NCBI GenBank assembly: GCA_002077045.2
Contig: KZ111143.1
Coordinates: 422,919 to 464,110, forward strand
Source: Rachicladosporium sp. CCFEE 5018
Lineage: Eukaryota > Ascomycota > Dothideomycetes > Cladosporiales > Cladosporiaceae
DNA: 41,192 nt
Direction of reading: 5' to 3'
Positions 1 to 10,183 of this stretch are shown one piece after another. Below the pieces are notes generated by a model that was given only the letters and a program-made list of their open reading frames with translations, searched no databases and had not been told where the DNA came from. The position numbers and the translations under genes were made by a program. Each line of letters starts with the position of its first letter. The stretch's first letter is position 1.

Positions 1-343
1 TCTGAGATCCTCCGCGGCCGTTCGCCGAGAGGCAGGAGAGGCAGCTCAAAGCCGCCTGAGGATCCGACGGATCTGAGTCTGTTGAGGGACATTCCGAATT
101 GGTTGAGGACGCTGAGACTGCATAAGTATACGGATAATCTGAAGGATATGAGGTGGCAGGATCTTGTTGTGTTGGATGAAGAGGGGTTGGAGAGGAAGGG
201 AGTGGCGGCTGTGGGGGCGAGGAGGAAGTTGTTGAAGGTTAGTCTCACTGGTGGGATGGACGGGACGGGAGTGAGAAGTTTGCTGACACTTAGTGTAGGT
301 CTTTGAGGAGGTCCGCAAGGCGCAAGCAGAAGGCAGAGTCTAG
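1..343 (+). CDS. VTS1: Vts1-like SAM-domain RNA-binding protein, 3' part (arm 1), cut by window start
   Basis: Reading frame 1 is open from the first base and encodes the C-terminal SAM domain of the same protein that is complete at 16355-18332. Exon 1 runs to 237, an intron (238-298; donor GTTAGT, branch CTGAC, acceptor TAG) follows, and the last exon (299-343) ends the protein with LLKVFEEVRKAQAEGRV. The SAM fold of this family binds stem-loop RNA (Smaug recognition elements) and recruits Ccr4-Not for mRNA decay. Within the SAM coding part the only difference I see from the second copy is a synonymous base, plus one change in the intron. The upstream part of the gene lies outside the window, so I cannot say whether this copy is complete or starts at a contig end. 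Confidence 0.85.
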
Positions 344-1210
344 AGGACTATGCCCTCTCGCAATACGAGACGCGTGCGATGGGCGAGTCGGCTACCACTC
401 CAGCCGCACACAGAAGACTCGGGTCTGTTGGGATATGCCAGGGAATGCATCTCGCCAATATTCTGGGTACTGCTCCTGGTCTGTTTCGTCGCTGCGGGCA
501 TCCTCGCGCAGTGATTTCCGACACGTTTGCGCTGGCCACGGGCAAGCTAATTCGGCGCGCGAGCCACCTCAGGATTGAGTGCGGCCGTGCTGTGAGAGTC
601 GCAAGAGGGAGACGGGGGCGGTTTTGGTCAGAATCGCCCCGAGAAGGAACGAGGGTGATGCTTACACTCGCATGCGCCTGAAGCGCACTAATACCCTTGC
701 ACAATGTGCGCTTTCTGCGCTGGTCAATTTCATCACTTGTTTGACGAGCTGGCTCTATACGTCTGTTGTTCCGTCCATGTTCGGGCGGATCTCGGGCGGA
801 TCTCGAACGAGCGAGCGCCAGTATATGTCTCGATCACAGCGACAGGCTTTGTTCTGCAGTCTCCACGGCTTGAATCAGCAACTGCGCTTCAAGACTCCGC
901 TTCTGCTATACACCACCGCCATGACCACACAGCGAACGCTGGGCGACTCAGAGGCGGACAATGCCGATGTTACGCGATTTCTTTCTTTCACTACAATGGC
1001 ATCTCTTTGACTAGTGGGGTTTTCATTGTTCACCAGTACACGAGCGCTCTACCACGTCGCTCACCCTATCCTTGTCTGCTTCTCTGTCACACAATCTCTC
1101 CATATTCGACGCATAACACCAACACGCACCTCTCCACTATCTCAGACACTCAATCGCCTGACGCGAGCACCGTGCATTGAGAAGATCCGCACACACACAC
1201 TTCAACACAA
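344..1210. promoter_or_regulatory. Intergenic region: VTS1 3' UTR and GH16 promoter (arm 1)
   Basis: This 867-base stretch separates the VTS1 stop from the GH16 start. Open frames here (for example 704-1180) end differently in the other arm and are not credible genes. The last 150 bases before the GH16 ATG are rich in C, A and T with CACA runs, as in many fungal 5' leaders. An exact 11-base tandem repeat lies at 781-802. No RNA gene was recognised. Confidence 0.6.
781..802. repeat. Two exact tandem copies of an 11-base unit upstream of GH16 (arm 1)
   Basis: The unit tcgggcggatc occurs twice back to back at 781-791 and 792-802, and is preserved at 18769-18790 in the other arm. Its GGGCGG core is GC-box-like. 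It could be a paired activator site for the glucanase gene, but two copies alone do not show function. Confidence 0.6.
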
Positions 1211-2296
1211 ATGCCCAGTCGCACCTTCCGTGCCAGCTCAGCGCTCATCAGCATCGCTGCTCTGGCGACTACAGGCCTCGCTGCCAGCACCACGTCATCG
1301 ACCAACATAACAGCGTCGACATACAAACTCATAGCCGACCTCTCCGGCCCAAGCTTCTTCTCCAACTTCAACTCCTACGCCGGTCCCGACCCGACGAATG
1401 GGTTCGTCAACTATCTCTCTGCGACCGCCGCAGCCTCCTCGAACCTAACAGGTTTCTTCTCATATCCCGAAGCAGGCAATCTCACTACAGCCTTCATCCG
1501 CGTGGACACCCTAACCTCGAATCCCCCAGCACCTGGCCGGGCGTCAGTCCGCCTCAGTTCAAAGCAGACTTTCAATGTTGGTACGCTGGTAGTAGCAGAC
1601 ATCTACCACATGCCCACCGGCTTCGGTACCTGGCCCGCCCTCTGGATGCTAGGCGGAGGCGCAATCTGGCCAGCAGCAGGCGAGATCGACATAATCGAGT
1701 CCGTTCACAATAGCTCAGCGAACATCATGACGCTGCACACCGCTCCAGGCTGCAGTGTAGATAATAGCACTTCCTTCGCGCTCGGTGGCGGCGACGCAGG
1801 GACGTACGCTTCGCAGTTGATGAACGAGAATTGCAATACCGGCAGCGGCGCAGACGGGTGCTCAAACCACGGACCAGCGCAGACGAAAGTCTACTCCAAT
1901 CAGCTTTCCACCGCGGGCGAGGCGTTCAACGAGCAAGAAGGCGGCGTCTACGTGACCGAATGGACGACCTCAGGCGTGAAGATCTGGGCTTTCGCGCGAG
2001 ACGCCGTGCCGTCAACCCTAAACACCGCCAACCCGAGTACTGTCGGCTTCCCGACACCACTGGCGAGTTTCTCGGGCAAGGGATGTGATTTCGGGACAGC
2101 GTTCAAAAACATGACGATCATTATCAACACTGCGTTCTGCGGGGACTGGGCGGGCAAGGTCTGGGAGAGCAGTGGGGCGAAAGCTGCTACTGGGGTGGAG
2201 ACGTGCGAGGCGTTTGTAGCGGGGAAGCCGGACGAGTTTGTTGAGGCGTATTGGGAGGTGGGTGGGATTAGGGTCTACTCGGGCGGGAGTCAATAG
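1211..2296 (+). CDS. Secreted GH16-family endo-beta-glucanase (arm 1)
   Basis: A 361-residue protein without introns. A basic and hydrophobic N-terminus (residues 1 to about 25, ending near GLAA) is a likely signal peptide. Residues 158-163 read EIDIIE, the GH16 active-site signature in which the first Glu is the nucleophile and the last the acid/base; the preceding WPALWMLGGG strand is also typical. Paired cysteines and several N-x-S/T sites fit secretion. The family cleaves beta-1,3 or beta-1,3/1,4 glucans, so roles in wall remodelling or plant glucan use are both possible. It converges with the pericentrin-like gene, leaving 192 bases between stops. By eye it differs from the other arm at 20 of 361 residues, 11 of them within residues 8-57. 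Confidence 0.9.
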   Translation: MPSRTFRASSALISIAALATTGLAASTTSSTNITASTYKLIADLSGPSFFSNFNSYAGPDPTNGFVNYLSATAAASSNLTGFFSYPEAGNLTTAFIRVDTLTSNPPAPGRASVRLSSKQTFNVGTLVVADIYHMPTGFGTWPALWMLGGGAIWPAAGEIDIIESVHNSSANIMTLHTAPGCSVDNSTSFALGGGDAGTYASQLMNENCNTGSGADGCSNHGPAQTKVYSNQLSTAGEAFNEQEGGVYVTEWTTSGVKIWAFARDAVPSTLNTANPSTVGFPTPLASFSGKGCDFGTAFKNMTIIINTAFCGDWAGKVWESSGAKAATGVETCEAFVAGKPDEFVEAYWEVGGIRVYSGGSQ

Positions 2297-2488
2297 CGAA
2301 ATAGCGAGGAAGGACGCAGAAATAGAATTCGCATGATATTGAGCGTTCTGCGTGAGATGCTTTGGTAGCGTAGAGGATACGAGACCACTGCGATAGCGTA
2401 ACGAATATTTTCCAATCCACCAACGCCTCGCTGCGCACAAATGCCCACACCGAACAACTCATCACTTCATCAAGGACCGCTTAGTAAC

Positions 2489-5400
2489 TCAAGCTTTCCC
2501 CCTCGCCTTTCGCACGCCCTCAAACTTCCTCTTCAAACTCTCTCCGACTTTCTTACTCCCCGCCCACTGCTCCTGCATCTTCCTCATCCTCAAACCCGCC
2601 ACAACAGCCCAGCCCACAGCTTTCAAACTCGGACGCTTCTCTCGGATAGTCTCATCGGGCGTGAAGCCGATAGATTCCAGGAGGCGGAGATCGGCTTGGT
2701 TGCTACAGTCAAGTCAGTACGAAGTTGCACAGGAATGGGCACAGGGGGCGACAAACCAAGCGTTATACATCTCCACCTGCCCCAAGAACCAGCGTTTCGT
2801 CCACACTAAGCCCTTGCGGAAATTCTCCTCTCTTTCGCACCGTGCGCGGAGGAAGGTGATTTGTTTCGCCAACCCCTTCAGCTCGCTTTGATGCGTCTTG
2901 TCCTGCGCGCCGAGCTCCTCGGAGTACTGTCGCAGCTGTAGTGTGTCGTCTGCGGACTTGGTCTTTTGGAGACGGGCGCGGAGGTCGGATTCTTTCTTCA
3001 GAAGGAGCTGGAGCTGCTGGTCTTTCTCTTCGTTCTCGATGAGGATGGTTTCGAGCTCAAACTTGGCGTCTTTGAGGGCGTTTCGTAGCTCAGACTCCCG
3101 TCTCGCGTGCCCTGAGCTCGAGCCCTGGCGATCGCCGACCTGGGCTTCAAGGTCTTGCAGCTGGTGCTTCGCATTCTTGAGATCCTTGAGTTGGTTTCGT
3201 AGGTCCTTCTCTCGAGCGATATAGGACTGCAGTCTGCTCTCGTCCTCTGCCGCACTGAGCTGCACGTCTTCCAAGTCCAACGTCGTGGCCTGCAATTGGG
3301 CCCTCAGGTCGTTCTCGCGCTTTCGAGAAGACGCAACCTGGGTCTGCGCCGCAGTGAGCTGGTTGTGCAGATCCTCGGCTTCGATCTTTGCGGCTGTCGC
3401 GACTGTGTGCAGGGACTGGCGCTCAATGGCCATCGTACGGTCTTCGAGGGCGTCTCGCAAAGAGTCCTCGAGCTCTGAGATCTTGACATGAAGGCGAATG
3501 ATCTTGGACTCGGATTCCCGGAGCTTGAGGCTAAGCTCGTTGCGCTCGCGGACTGGAGTGCTGTTCGACTTTGCATGCTGCGCTGCCTGAAGCTCGGTGC
3601 GGAGGCTAGTGATCGTGGACTGCAAAGTCTCGCGCTCGGATTCAGTGGACTGTAGCCTCTTATGTAGCTCGTTGCGCTCACGCACTGGGGTGCGAGTCTG
3701 CTTGGCCCGGACGGCCTCATCGAGTCTGGCCTCCAGCTCTCGCATGCGCTGCTCAACAGCCGTCTTCTCGACTTGAGCATCATCGAGGCTCGACTCGAGC
3801 ACAAGTATCTCATCCTCCAGCGCCTGCTTCGCATCCAGAGCATCAGCCTCAAGCTCCGCCCGAAGGGCAGTAAGAGCGCGCTGAGCGTCGTTCGCGATCT
3901 GCGAACCCTCATCTGTTGCAGCAGCAAGCTCGCTCTCAAGCCGGTCGACATCAGCCTGCCTCTGATCTACAGCGCGCTTGAGTTGGACTTGCAGCTGGTC
4001 GACCTCATCTTCTAGCTGCTCGACTTGCAATTGCATAGCTTGCAACTCCTCGCCCTTGTGCCCAAGAATACTCTGATCTTTATCCGCAGCCTGAGCACGC
4101 TCACTCAGTCGCTCGACCTTCCGCTGTAACTCCGCATTCTCTGTCACGGCGCCTTCGAACTCCTTCTCCAGCTTCGATAGACGATCGAGCTTGTGGTGCA
4201 GAGCTGCGTTGTCCTTCTCCAGAGTGTCTAGCTGCTGGTCCATGTGATCGAGCTCGACATCACGAGCTTGCTCGATCTTGAGGACTTTCTGTTGGAGCGA
4301 TCGGATCTGCTCGACTTGTTGCTTGATCATTGCATCCTTCTTCGAAGGCGTCTCAGCACTGTTCAATCGAGCAGTCAAGGTCGTAGTTTGCTGTGACAGC
4401 TCGCTAAGTCGTCGGTCCTTGCCGACAAGGTCCGCCTCGAGCCTGGCAATCTGATCGTTCTTGCTACGAACATCAGAGCTCTGTCCGGCTTGCAGACTGC
4501 TAAGGCGTTTTTGAACCACACTAAGCTCTTCTTCCCGCGCGCGTACAAGACTATCCTTTTCGTTCAGCTTTGCCTGAGCACCAGCAGCATTGACGCTGAT
4601 CTTCTCCTGCAGCTCACTGATTTGCTCGCGCTGATCTTGCAAGAGCTGGGTCTGCTTCCTAGCCGCCTCACCCTGTCCCGACTCTGCAGTGCGGACACGG
4701 TGCTGCAGATCCACGAGCTCTGCGTCGCGCTGCTCAACAGCGGAGATCTTCTCGCGGAGCTTGGCCTCCCGCTCTTGGATGATGATGTCCTTTGCGTGCA
4801 AGCGAGCGTCAGTCTGGTGTGCTTCGGCGTCCCAGCTGCCTCGCGCGGTCTGCAGACGCTCCTGCAGCGCCTTGATCTCGCCGTCCTTGTCAGCGAGCTC
4901 GCGCTGGACATTCCTGACATCGTCGTCTCGTTGGCGAAGGGCTTCGGTATGGTTGGTCTCTGCAGACTGAAGTCTTGACTGCAACGCGCGAAGCTCTTCG
5001 CGACGTTGATCGAGCTCAGCAGTCCCACCTTGCTCGGTTGCACGTAGTCTCTTCTGCAAGGCGGCGACCTCCTCTTCGCGATGACGGATGTCGGCTCCGT
5101 GTGTGGTCTCCAGATTGCGCAGCTGCTTCTGTATGGTAGACACCCGCTCAGTACTGATTTCGTACTGCTCAGCCTGATCACTCAGGCGAGCCTCTGCGGC
5201 TTGAGCTCGCTTTTGCAGGGAGGCAATCTGCTCGTCGCTAAGCTCCAGAGCTTGCTCCTTCTCGTTGCTGTCAGACTCTGCCACCTGCAGCTTCTTCTGC
5301 AGAGCTCGCATCTGCTCATTGCTCTCATCAAGCGCCTGCGCTTTGTCACGAAGCTGTGTTTCGAGCGTCGAGAAATCCGAACGAAGCTTCGTCATTGACT

Positions 5401-6637
5401 TCTCCCGATCGTAGACAGTGTTGACGCGGTCCTGGAGGTCAGTAATCTGCGCAGCCTTCGCTGTAAGTTCGTCATCCTTCTCCTTGAGCTCCGCTTCCAG
5501 CTCCTGAACGTCTTGCTTGAGATGTCGAGCTTCCTCGGTCGTTGATGAAGCAGCGCGTAGCTTCTCTTGTAAAGCCTCAAGTTCTTCGTCCTTTGCATCG
5601 AGCTGCCCATCCCGATCCCGGACCTCCCGCTCTAGATCCTCGATGTCCTCTCGCAATGCCTGCACGTCATCCTCGTCCTGTTGCTGCTTGCCCTGCTCAG
5701 CCTCATTCAACTTTTGTCGCATCTCGTCCAGCTCTCTCTCCCTCTGCTCGGCTTCCCGTTGATGCTCCCCAGCTAGCCTCTCTAGCGTTTCGAACTCCTC
5801 GGCATCCCTCTCATTCGCGTGCCTCTTCTTGACGCTCTCTTTGTACTCCGTGAACTTTACTCTATACTCCTCCAGCTCATGCTCAGCATTCTGCAGCCGC
5901 TTCCGCTGCTTCTTCAGATCTTGCTCAACAGTAATCTTGGCCGTCTTCAGCTCTACATTCTCCTTCAGTGTCGCTTGGTGGAACTCAGACCCACTCTTCT
6001 TAAGAGCCTCTTCCATGTAGTGGATCTTCAGCTTCAGACCGAAGTTGTCTTTCGTGATCTGATCGAGCTTTGCTTCCTGGTCTCGTAGCGTGAGGAGGTT
6101 GCCCTGGTCAAGCACACCGGCCTCGCCTCTAGCGGGGAGATGTGGCATGGGCGTCGAGCTGAGCATGCTTGAGCTCGAGACTGGCATTCGCAGTGTAGCA
6201 TCCTTGGCTGAGGCCATGGAGTTGTCCAGCACAGAGCTGTCGACCGGGAGAGTCGGCGGCTCATTGGCATAGCTCGATCGGAACCCAGCAGGTGTATTGG
6301 GCAGCCCATTCGTCGAGTTCTCCTTCTCCTCCAAGATGCTCTGATGGACCAGCTTCGCTCGCCGTGCGCTCTTCAGCAGAGGCGTGAACTCCTGCCGTGT
6401 AGGTCCAGCGGGATTGCGCTTGTCGACCAGAGGGTTGCGCATTCGTGGTGTTCGTACCTGCTGGAGTGGTACATTTCCCTGTCGCAGTCCGCGCATTTGA
6501 TTGCGCAGGTCCTCTGCCGGGTTCTTCGACGGTGAGGCAAAGGGTTGCGCCATAGAGAAGTCAATGTCGCCGCCGTGGCTGAGGGATGTGCTGTCGCCAG
6601 CAACGGTGCCGGGAGTGTCGACATAGTTGCCCGACAT
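2489..6637 (-). CDS. Pericentrin/Pcp1-like spindle-pole body protein, CM1 and PACT domains (arm 1)
   Basis: The model is join(2489..2702, 2757..6637) on the minus strand, giving 1364 residues. The N-terminal region has the fungal EFTPLLKS motif (about 84-91) and a CM1-type motif (about 181-235, including KDNFGLKLKIHYMEEAL) that binds the gamma-tubulin complex. Most of residues 200-1290 is acidic, Glu/Gln/Leu-rich coiled coil. The last exon, after a 54-nt intron (2703-2756; donor GTTTGT, branch CTGAC, acceptor TAG), supplies the PACT domain with AVGWAVVAGLRMRKMQEQW, which targets the protein to the spindle pole body. This matches Aspergillus PcpA, fission yeast Pcp1 and budding yeast Spc110 in layout. 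Reading through the intron gives a false C-terminus that stops at 2714. It is divergent with the SGT1-family gene across about 416 bases. Confidence 0.88.
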
Positions 6638-7053
6638 GATCGCGATGTAGTCAGCAACTTTACACTACACGCGACAGCAATAATGCCAGTAGTCTGCCCT
6701 GTTAGCGATGTGCATGTTCTTTCGCACGCGACTTTCGAGTGTTTACCAACAAGTCGTTGCTAGCGGCGGCAGTTCGTGCGAGACTTCGCCGAGAGAAGAC
6801 CGAAACTGCTCGCCTGCATGTACATACAGAAATCTTTCCTCTACTCCAACGACGCGGCAGGCTGATTTTCCGTACAAGATCGACTAACACGCCATTGAAA
6901 GTGCAGGACCTCCTAATAGATGATGAAAGCTTCGCAGTGAATTCATCGCAGTGTTTTGGCGACAGCCGTCATTTTGTGGTGTTTCACCTCTAGACGCAGA
7001 CCAGACGAATCCCTTTCTGCGTATCAAGGCTTTCCTACGGATACTACCTGGGG
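6638..7053. promoter_or_regulatory. Divergent promoter between pericentrin-like and SGT1-family genes (arm 1)
   Basis: The 416 bases between two start codons must hold both promoters. Bases 6638 to about 6803 align well with 24623-24790. From about 6804 to the SGT1 start the two arms are largely unalignable by eye, although the coding sequences on both sides are similar. No clear TATA box or TF site was recognised. Confidence 0.6.
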
Positions 7054-9039
7054 ATGGAAGTACCGAAGCAGGACGACTTCAAGTGGTTCGGCGAAGGCTT
7101 CGACGGCTTCCCAAAGCGTCTACCAGAAGACTGCGTCGAGTACATCATCTACGTAATCGACGAAAAGCTCAAGACCCAAGCTGCCATCCGAACACGCCTG
7201 AACCACATCCTGAAAGCTGCCAACATCGCGAGCAAGAAGCTGCTGGCTGACTACATCTGGCAACGAGAGGCGTTTGAACTTAGCTTACGACCAGACCTCG
7301 TACATCAGGATGCTGTTAAAGCAAGCGATCGAGCGTTGAAGGACAGCCCAGCTCCGCCACATCTTCGTGGCCGTACGAACTTTGGCGACTCGGTAGCAGA
7401 TGAATGGCTCGTAGTCTATCTCCTGTTCGAGCTCAGCAAGCAAGCGCCCGACGCATGGATTCGCGTCTACGACACAGATGGCGAGTTCTTGCTGATCGAA
7501 GCAGCGGAAGCCCTGCCAAAATGGCTTAACCCAGACATCGCGGAGAACCGCGTGTGGCTCAATAATGGGCATCTACGAATCATTCCGCTTGGCGCAGACG
7601 GCAGCCAGCAAAACCTCAGCGTCACTCAAGCACTCGCCTTCATTACTGGCTCAGCAGACAAGCTGATTATTTCGCCGTTTGTTGAAGATGAAGCCTTTGC
7701 ACGCATACGGGAGTACCCTTCCGCTATCTCTTCCTCTCTACATCGCTCTCTCACTGTCATACCCAGAAGACTGGCGAACATCCTCCATCAGAACCCAATC
7801 TCAATCTCAGCAGCGAGCGAGGCATTCTATCTCCGTGACCCGATCGCAGTGCGACCCTTGCTGACGAAGGACCTCGCTACGCTGGTGTTCGCACCCGATG
7901 ATCTCGTCACGGTCAGTGTAAAGTACACCAAAGTCGGCTATGCACAACTACGATCTCAGGTCTTCGATGCACCACCGGCTTGGACTGGTGTGATACCTCG
8001 TCTGGACGACGAGAAAGTCAGCATGGGTATGAAACTCACGTGCGGCTTCGAGATGCTGCTCGCAGACCCTCAAAATTTCGATAAAAAGGTCACGCGAGAA
8101 GTCAAGATGCTACTCGGAGATCTAGACGCAGAGCCAACTCCTCTGCCAGACGATGCAGTTTTAGCGACCTGGCCACAGACGCAGGACGACGAGAAGTGGC
8201 TCGATATCGACTACAGAGACTTTGAAGATCAGCTGTCTGGCAAAGCGAAGGCCAAGACAGCTGGCGACGCCGCGGCAGATACGACCAGCGGCGACGGCAC
8301 AGCTAACCTCCGCAAGATGGTCTCGCGCTTCGAGTCTCTTCTCCAAGACGACGATGACTCCGCTGCTGGGCTTGATGGCATCGAAGACTCCGACGACGAA
8401 GCTTCTTCTGTCTCCGACTCCGATGACGAGTCAGAGCCTAGCAGCACAGGCGAAGATAAGTCCGCCTCTTTCGACGAAGCAGAGTTCGAGGTGGCGATGA
8501 AGCAGATGATGGGAATGCCCGCAGCCGAAGTCGAAAAGTCTGGATTACTTGATGAGGCTCGGAGGTTGGCGGTCGAAGATGCTAAAGAGGGTGAGGAAGA
8601 CGTAGATGAGGAGGAGGAGACGAGAAAGGTGATGGAGTTGATGGAGAGGGAGCTTAAGGGACATGGAGCATTGGATCTCAACGGAGGCAAGGCGACCAAC
8701 AAATCGACCGGCAAGACGACCGGCAAAGCAAAGACAAAGTCACCCGCGCCATCTAAGACGGCGCCCAAGGTCCCTTTCGGCCCACCACGTCCACCACATA
8801 TGCTTGCCGCTCACGTCGACCCTGCTAGCGAAGACGAGGCGGAGGAAGAAGAAGAAGACTTCCCTATTGGACCTGGTGATGAGGAGCTGTCGTCTGACGA
8901 CGAGGACTTCAATGATGTTGATCTCGGGCTCGCAAAGAACATGCTCGAGGCGTTCAAGGGGCAGGCGGGTATGGGTGGTCCGGCTGGGAATATGATGAAG
9001 GCGCTGGGGGTGGGTATGCCTAGGGACGAGGGTGGCTAA
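7054..9039 (+). CDS. Ecdysoneless/SGT1-family protein (arm 1)
   Basis: A 661-residue protein of the Ecd family (Pfam SGT1; unrelated to the Hsp90 co-chaperone Sgt1). The N-terminal half has family hallmarks: DCVEYIIYVID near residue 26, then WIRVYDTDGEFLLIEAAEAL followed by PKWLNPDIAENRVWLNNG in the middle of the first 200 residues. The C-terminal third is acidic and Ser/Lys-rich (DDDD, EEEE tracts), ending in a conserved segment with EDFNDVDLGLAKNMLEAFKG. Human ECD acts in pre-mRNA splicing with PRPF8 and in cell-cycle control, and a fission yeast relative affects gene expression; the role here is inferred. The start at 7054 is chosen because similarity to the other arm begins there. No intron is needed. 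Confidence 0.9.
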   Translation: MEVPKQDDFKWFGEGFDGFPKRLPEDCVEYIIYVIDEKLKTQAAIRTRLNHILKAANIASKKLLADYIWQREAFELSLRPDLVHQDAVKASDRALKDSPAPPHLRGRTNFGDSVADEWLVVYLLFELSKQAPDAWIRVYDTDGEFLLIEAAEALPKWLNPDIAENRVWLNNGHLRIIPLGADGSQQNLSVTQALAFITGSADKLIISPFVEDEAFARIREYPSAISSSLHRSLTVIPRRLANILHQNPISISAASEAFYLRDPIAVRPLLTKDLATLVFAPDDLVTVSVKYTKVGYAQLRSQVFDAPPAWTGVIPRLDDEKVSMGMKLTCGFEMLLADPQNFDKKVTREVKMLLGDLDAEPTPLPDDAVLATWPQTQDDEKWLDIDYRDFEDQLSGKAKAKTAGDAAADTTSGDGTANLRKMVSRFESLLQDDDDSAAGLDGIEDSDDEASSVSDSDDESEPSSTGEDKSASFDEAEFEVAMKQMMGMPAAEVEKSGLLDEARRLAVEDAKEGEEDVDEEEETRKVMELMERELKGHGALDLNGGKATNKSTGKTTGKAKTKSPAPSKTAPKVPFGPPRPPHMLAAHVDPASEDEAEEEEEDFPIGPGDEELSSDDEDFNDVDLGLAKNMLEAFKGQAGMGGPAGNMMKALGVGMPRDEGG

Positions 9040-9054
9040 TCTTGAGTAGCATCT

Positions 9055-9076
9055 ACGTGAAAATGCGTATTCACGT
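9055..9076. other. Hairpin-forming inverted repeat just after SGT1 stop (arm 1)
   Basis: Seven-base arms acgtgaa and ttcacgt flank an 8-base spacer, starting 16 bases after the stop codon. The identical element is at 27071-27092. It could form a hairpin in the 3' UTR or bind a dimeric factor; only the symmetry is visible. Confidence 0.5.
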
Positions 9077-9139
9077 CTGCGATCTCATAAACGTCCCTCC
9101 GCAAGCTTCCGTTGAAGGTGCAGGTACTTCTCGCATAAT

Positions 9140-9149
9140 CTCACGTGAG
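9140..9149. promoter_or_regulatory. Palindromic CACGTG (E-box) site (arm 1)
   Basis: The sequence ctcacgtgag is a perfect 10-base palindrome centred on CACGTG, the core bound by fungal bHLH factors. It is kept at 27156-27165. Function is inferred from the core only. Confidence 0.4.
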
Positions 9150-10183
9150 CATTACCCCAACGTATGCCCTATCGGTTGGGCGCGCCGTCTGAAGAAGCAG
9201 ACTTTGATGTGAAACACGCGGAGTCGGGTACGTACTTTCTGCACATCCGCGGCTGTATCCATCACAATCTCATCGCCACGTCCCGAATCACCTGATTCAG
9301 TCCTCCAGGGGAAGTGGCAAAACTCCGACATTGGCTGGAGACACGAATGTCATTGTGCAGCGGGTCGTAGTTCTCTGTATATCGACACGGGGGCCCAAGC
9401 TGCCGCTGTCGTTCTCCTTCGAGCGAAGGGTTCTAGAATTCAATCTCGATGCGGCTTGAGCACGGTCACGGCAACACGCAAGCTGGCCTAGGCGGCGTAA
9501 CGGCGTTCCTCGGTTGTTGTGTGTGCCGGCGGCCGTCAATATGCGATACTCGCACGTACGACTGCGCTCGCAAATCTGCAGGCGCCTCTGCTGGACGGAG
9601 GCACGCGGTCTGCAATGACCTTGACTGGCGGTCGGTGATGTGACGGTACTTGGAGGCGTGTTTGAGCCGGAGGAAAGATATGCAGGTACACAGCCAATCG
9701 GCCATTTCTCCAGAGGAGCAAAATCAGCGCGTCTAGTCTCCATGTATCCTAGTCCTCCCCAGAGCTAGCGGCAGGGGCGGATGCAGGTACACCGTGCGTT
9801 CCCTACTGCGAATCGAGTCGAGTCCTTCTTCGCACGCCCGAACACGCACGGCAAACGTGAACACAACACTCTTTTGCTTGATATCGTCTTTTCTTGCACA
9901 CACTCCTTTGACGACCTGCTGTTTATATTGGAGGAGTTTTGAAAGTGTGGTGTGACCTTTGGACCCCTGTATCACGAGACTCGACTTCCAGGGGCCTCTT
10001 TACGGAAGTTGGAAGTGAAACGTGGACAGGAGCATTCTACGGCTGCTCGCTCACGTTTCGCACCGCTGCACGGGGACGACGGATCTGACGACAGAGGCTT
10101 ACGGTCATTACCTGCGAAAGAGGAGATAGTGCGCAGTCTACTGCGGCGGACGACGTTGCGCAGTCGCTGTGCGCGAGGTGCTA

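Noticed and set aside
704..1180. 158-codon plus-strand frame upstream of GH16, seen in both arms
   Set aside because: An indel gives it a different C-terminus in arm 2, it ends in the GH16 leader, and it shows no family motif. It persists because the arms are so similar.
5392..5762. Long Ser/Arg- or Leu-rich open frames on the plus strand inside the pericentrin-like gene
   Set aside because: These are antisense frames of a Glu/Leu-rich coiled coil, whose codon bias keeps opposite frames open.
7054..9039. Hsp90 co-chaperone Sgt1 (TPR-CS-SGS protein)
   Set aside because: No TPR, CS or SGS domain is seen. The WIRVYDTDGEFLLIEAA and PKWLNP motifs belong to the separate Ecdysoneless family that shares the SGT1 name.
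9297..9743. Minus-strand 148-codon frame in the SGT1-WSC intergenic region
   Set aside because: The arm 2 counterpart stops early (27391), and differences between arms are mostly amino-acid-changing. Composition is not protein-like and no family is recognised.
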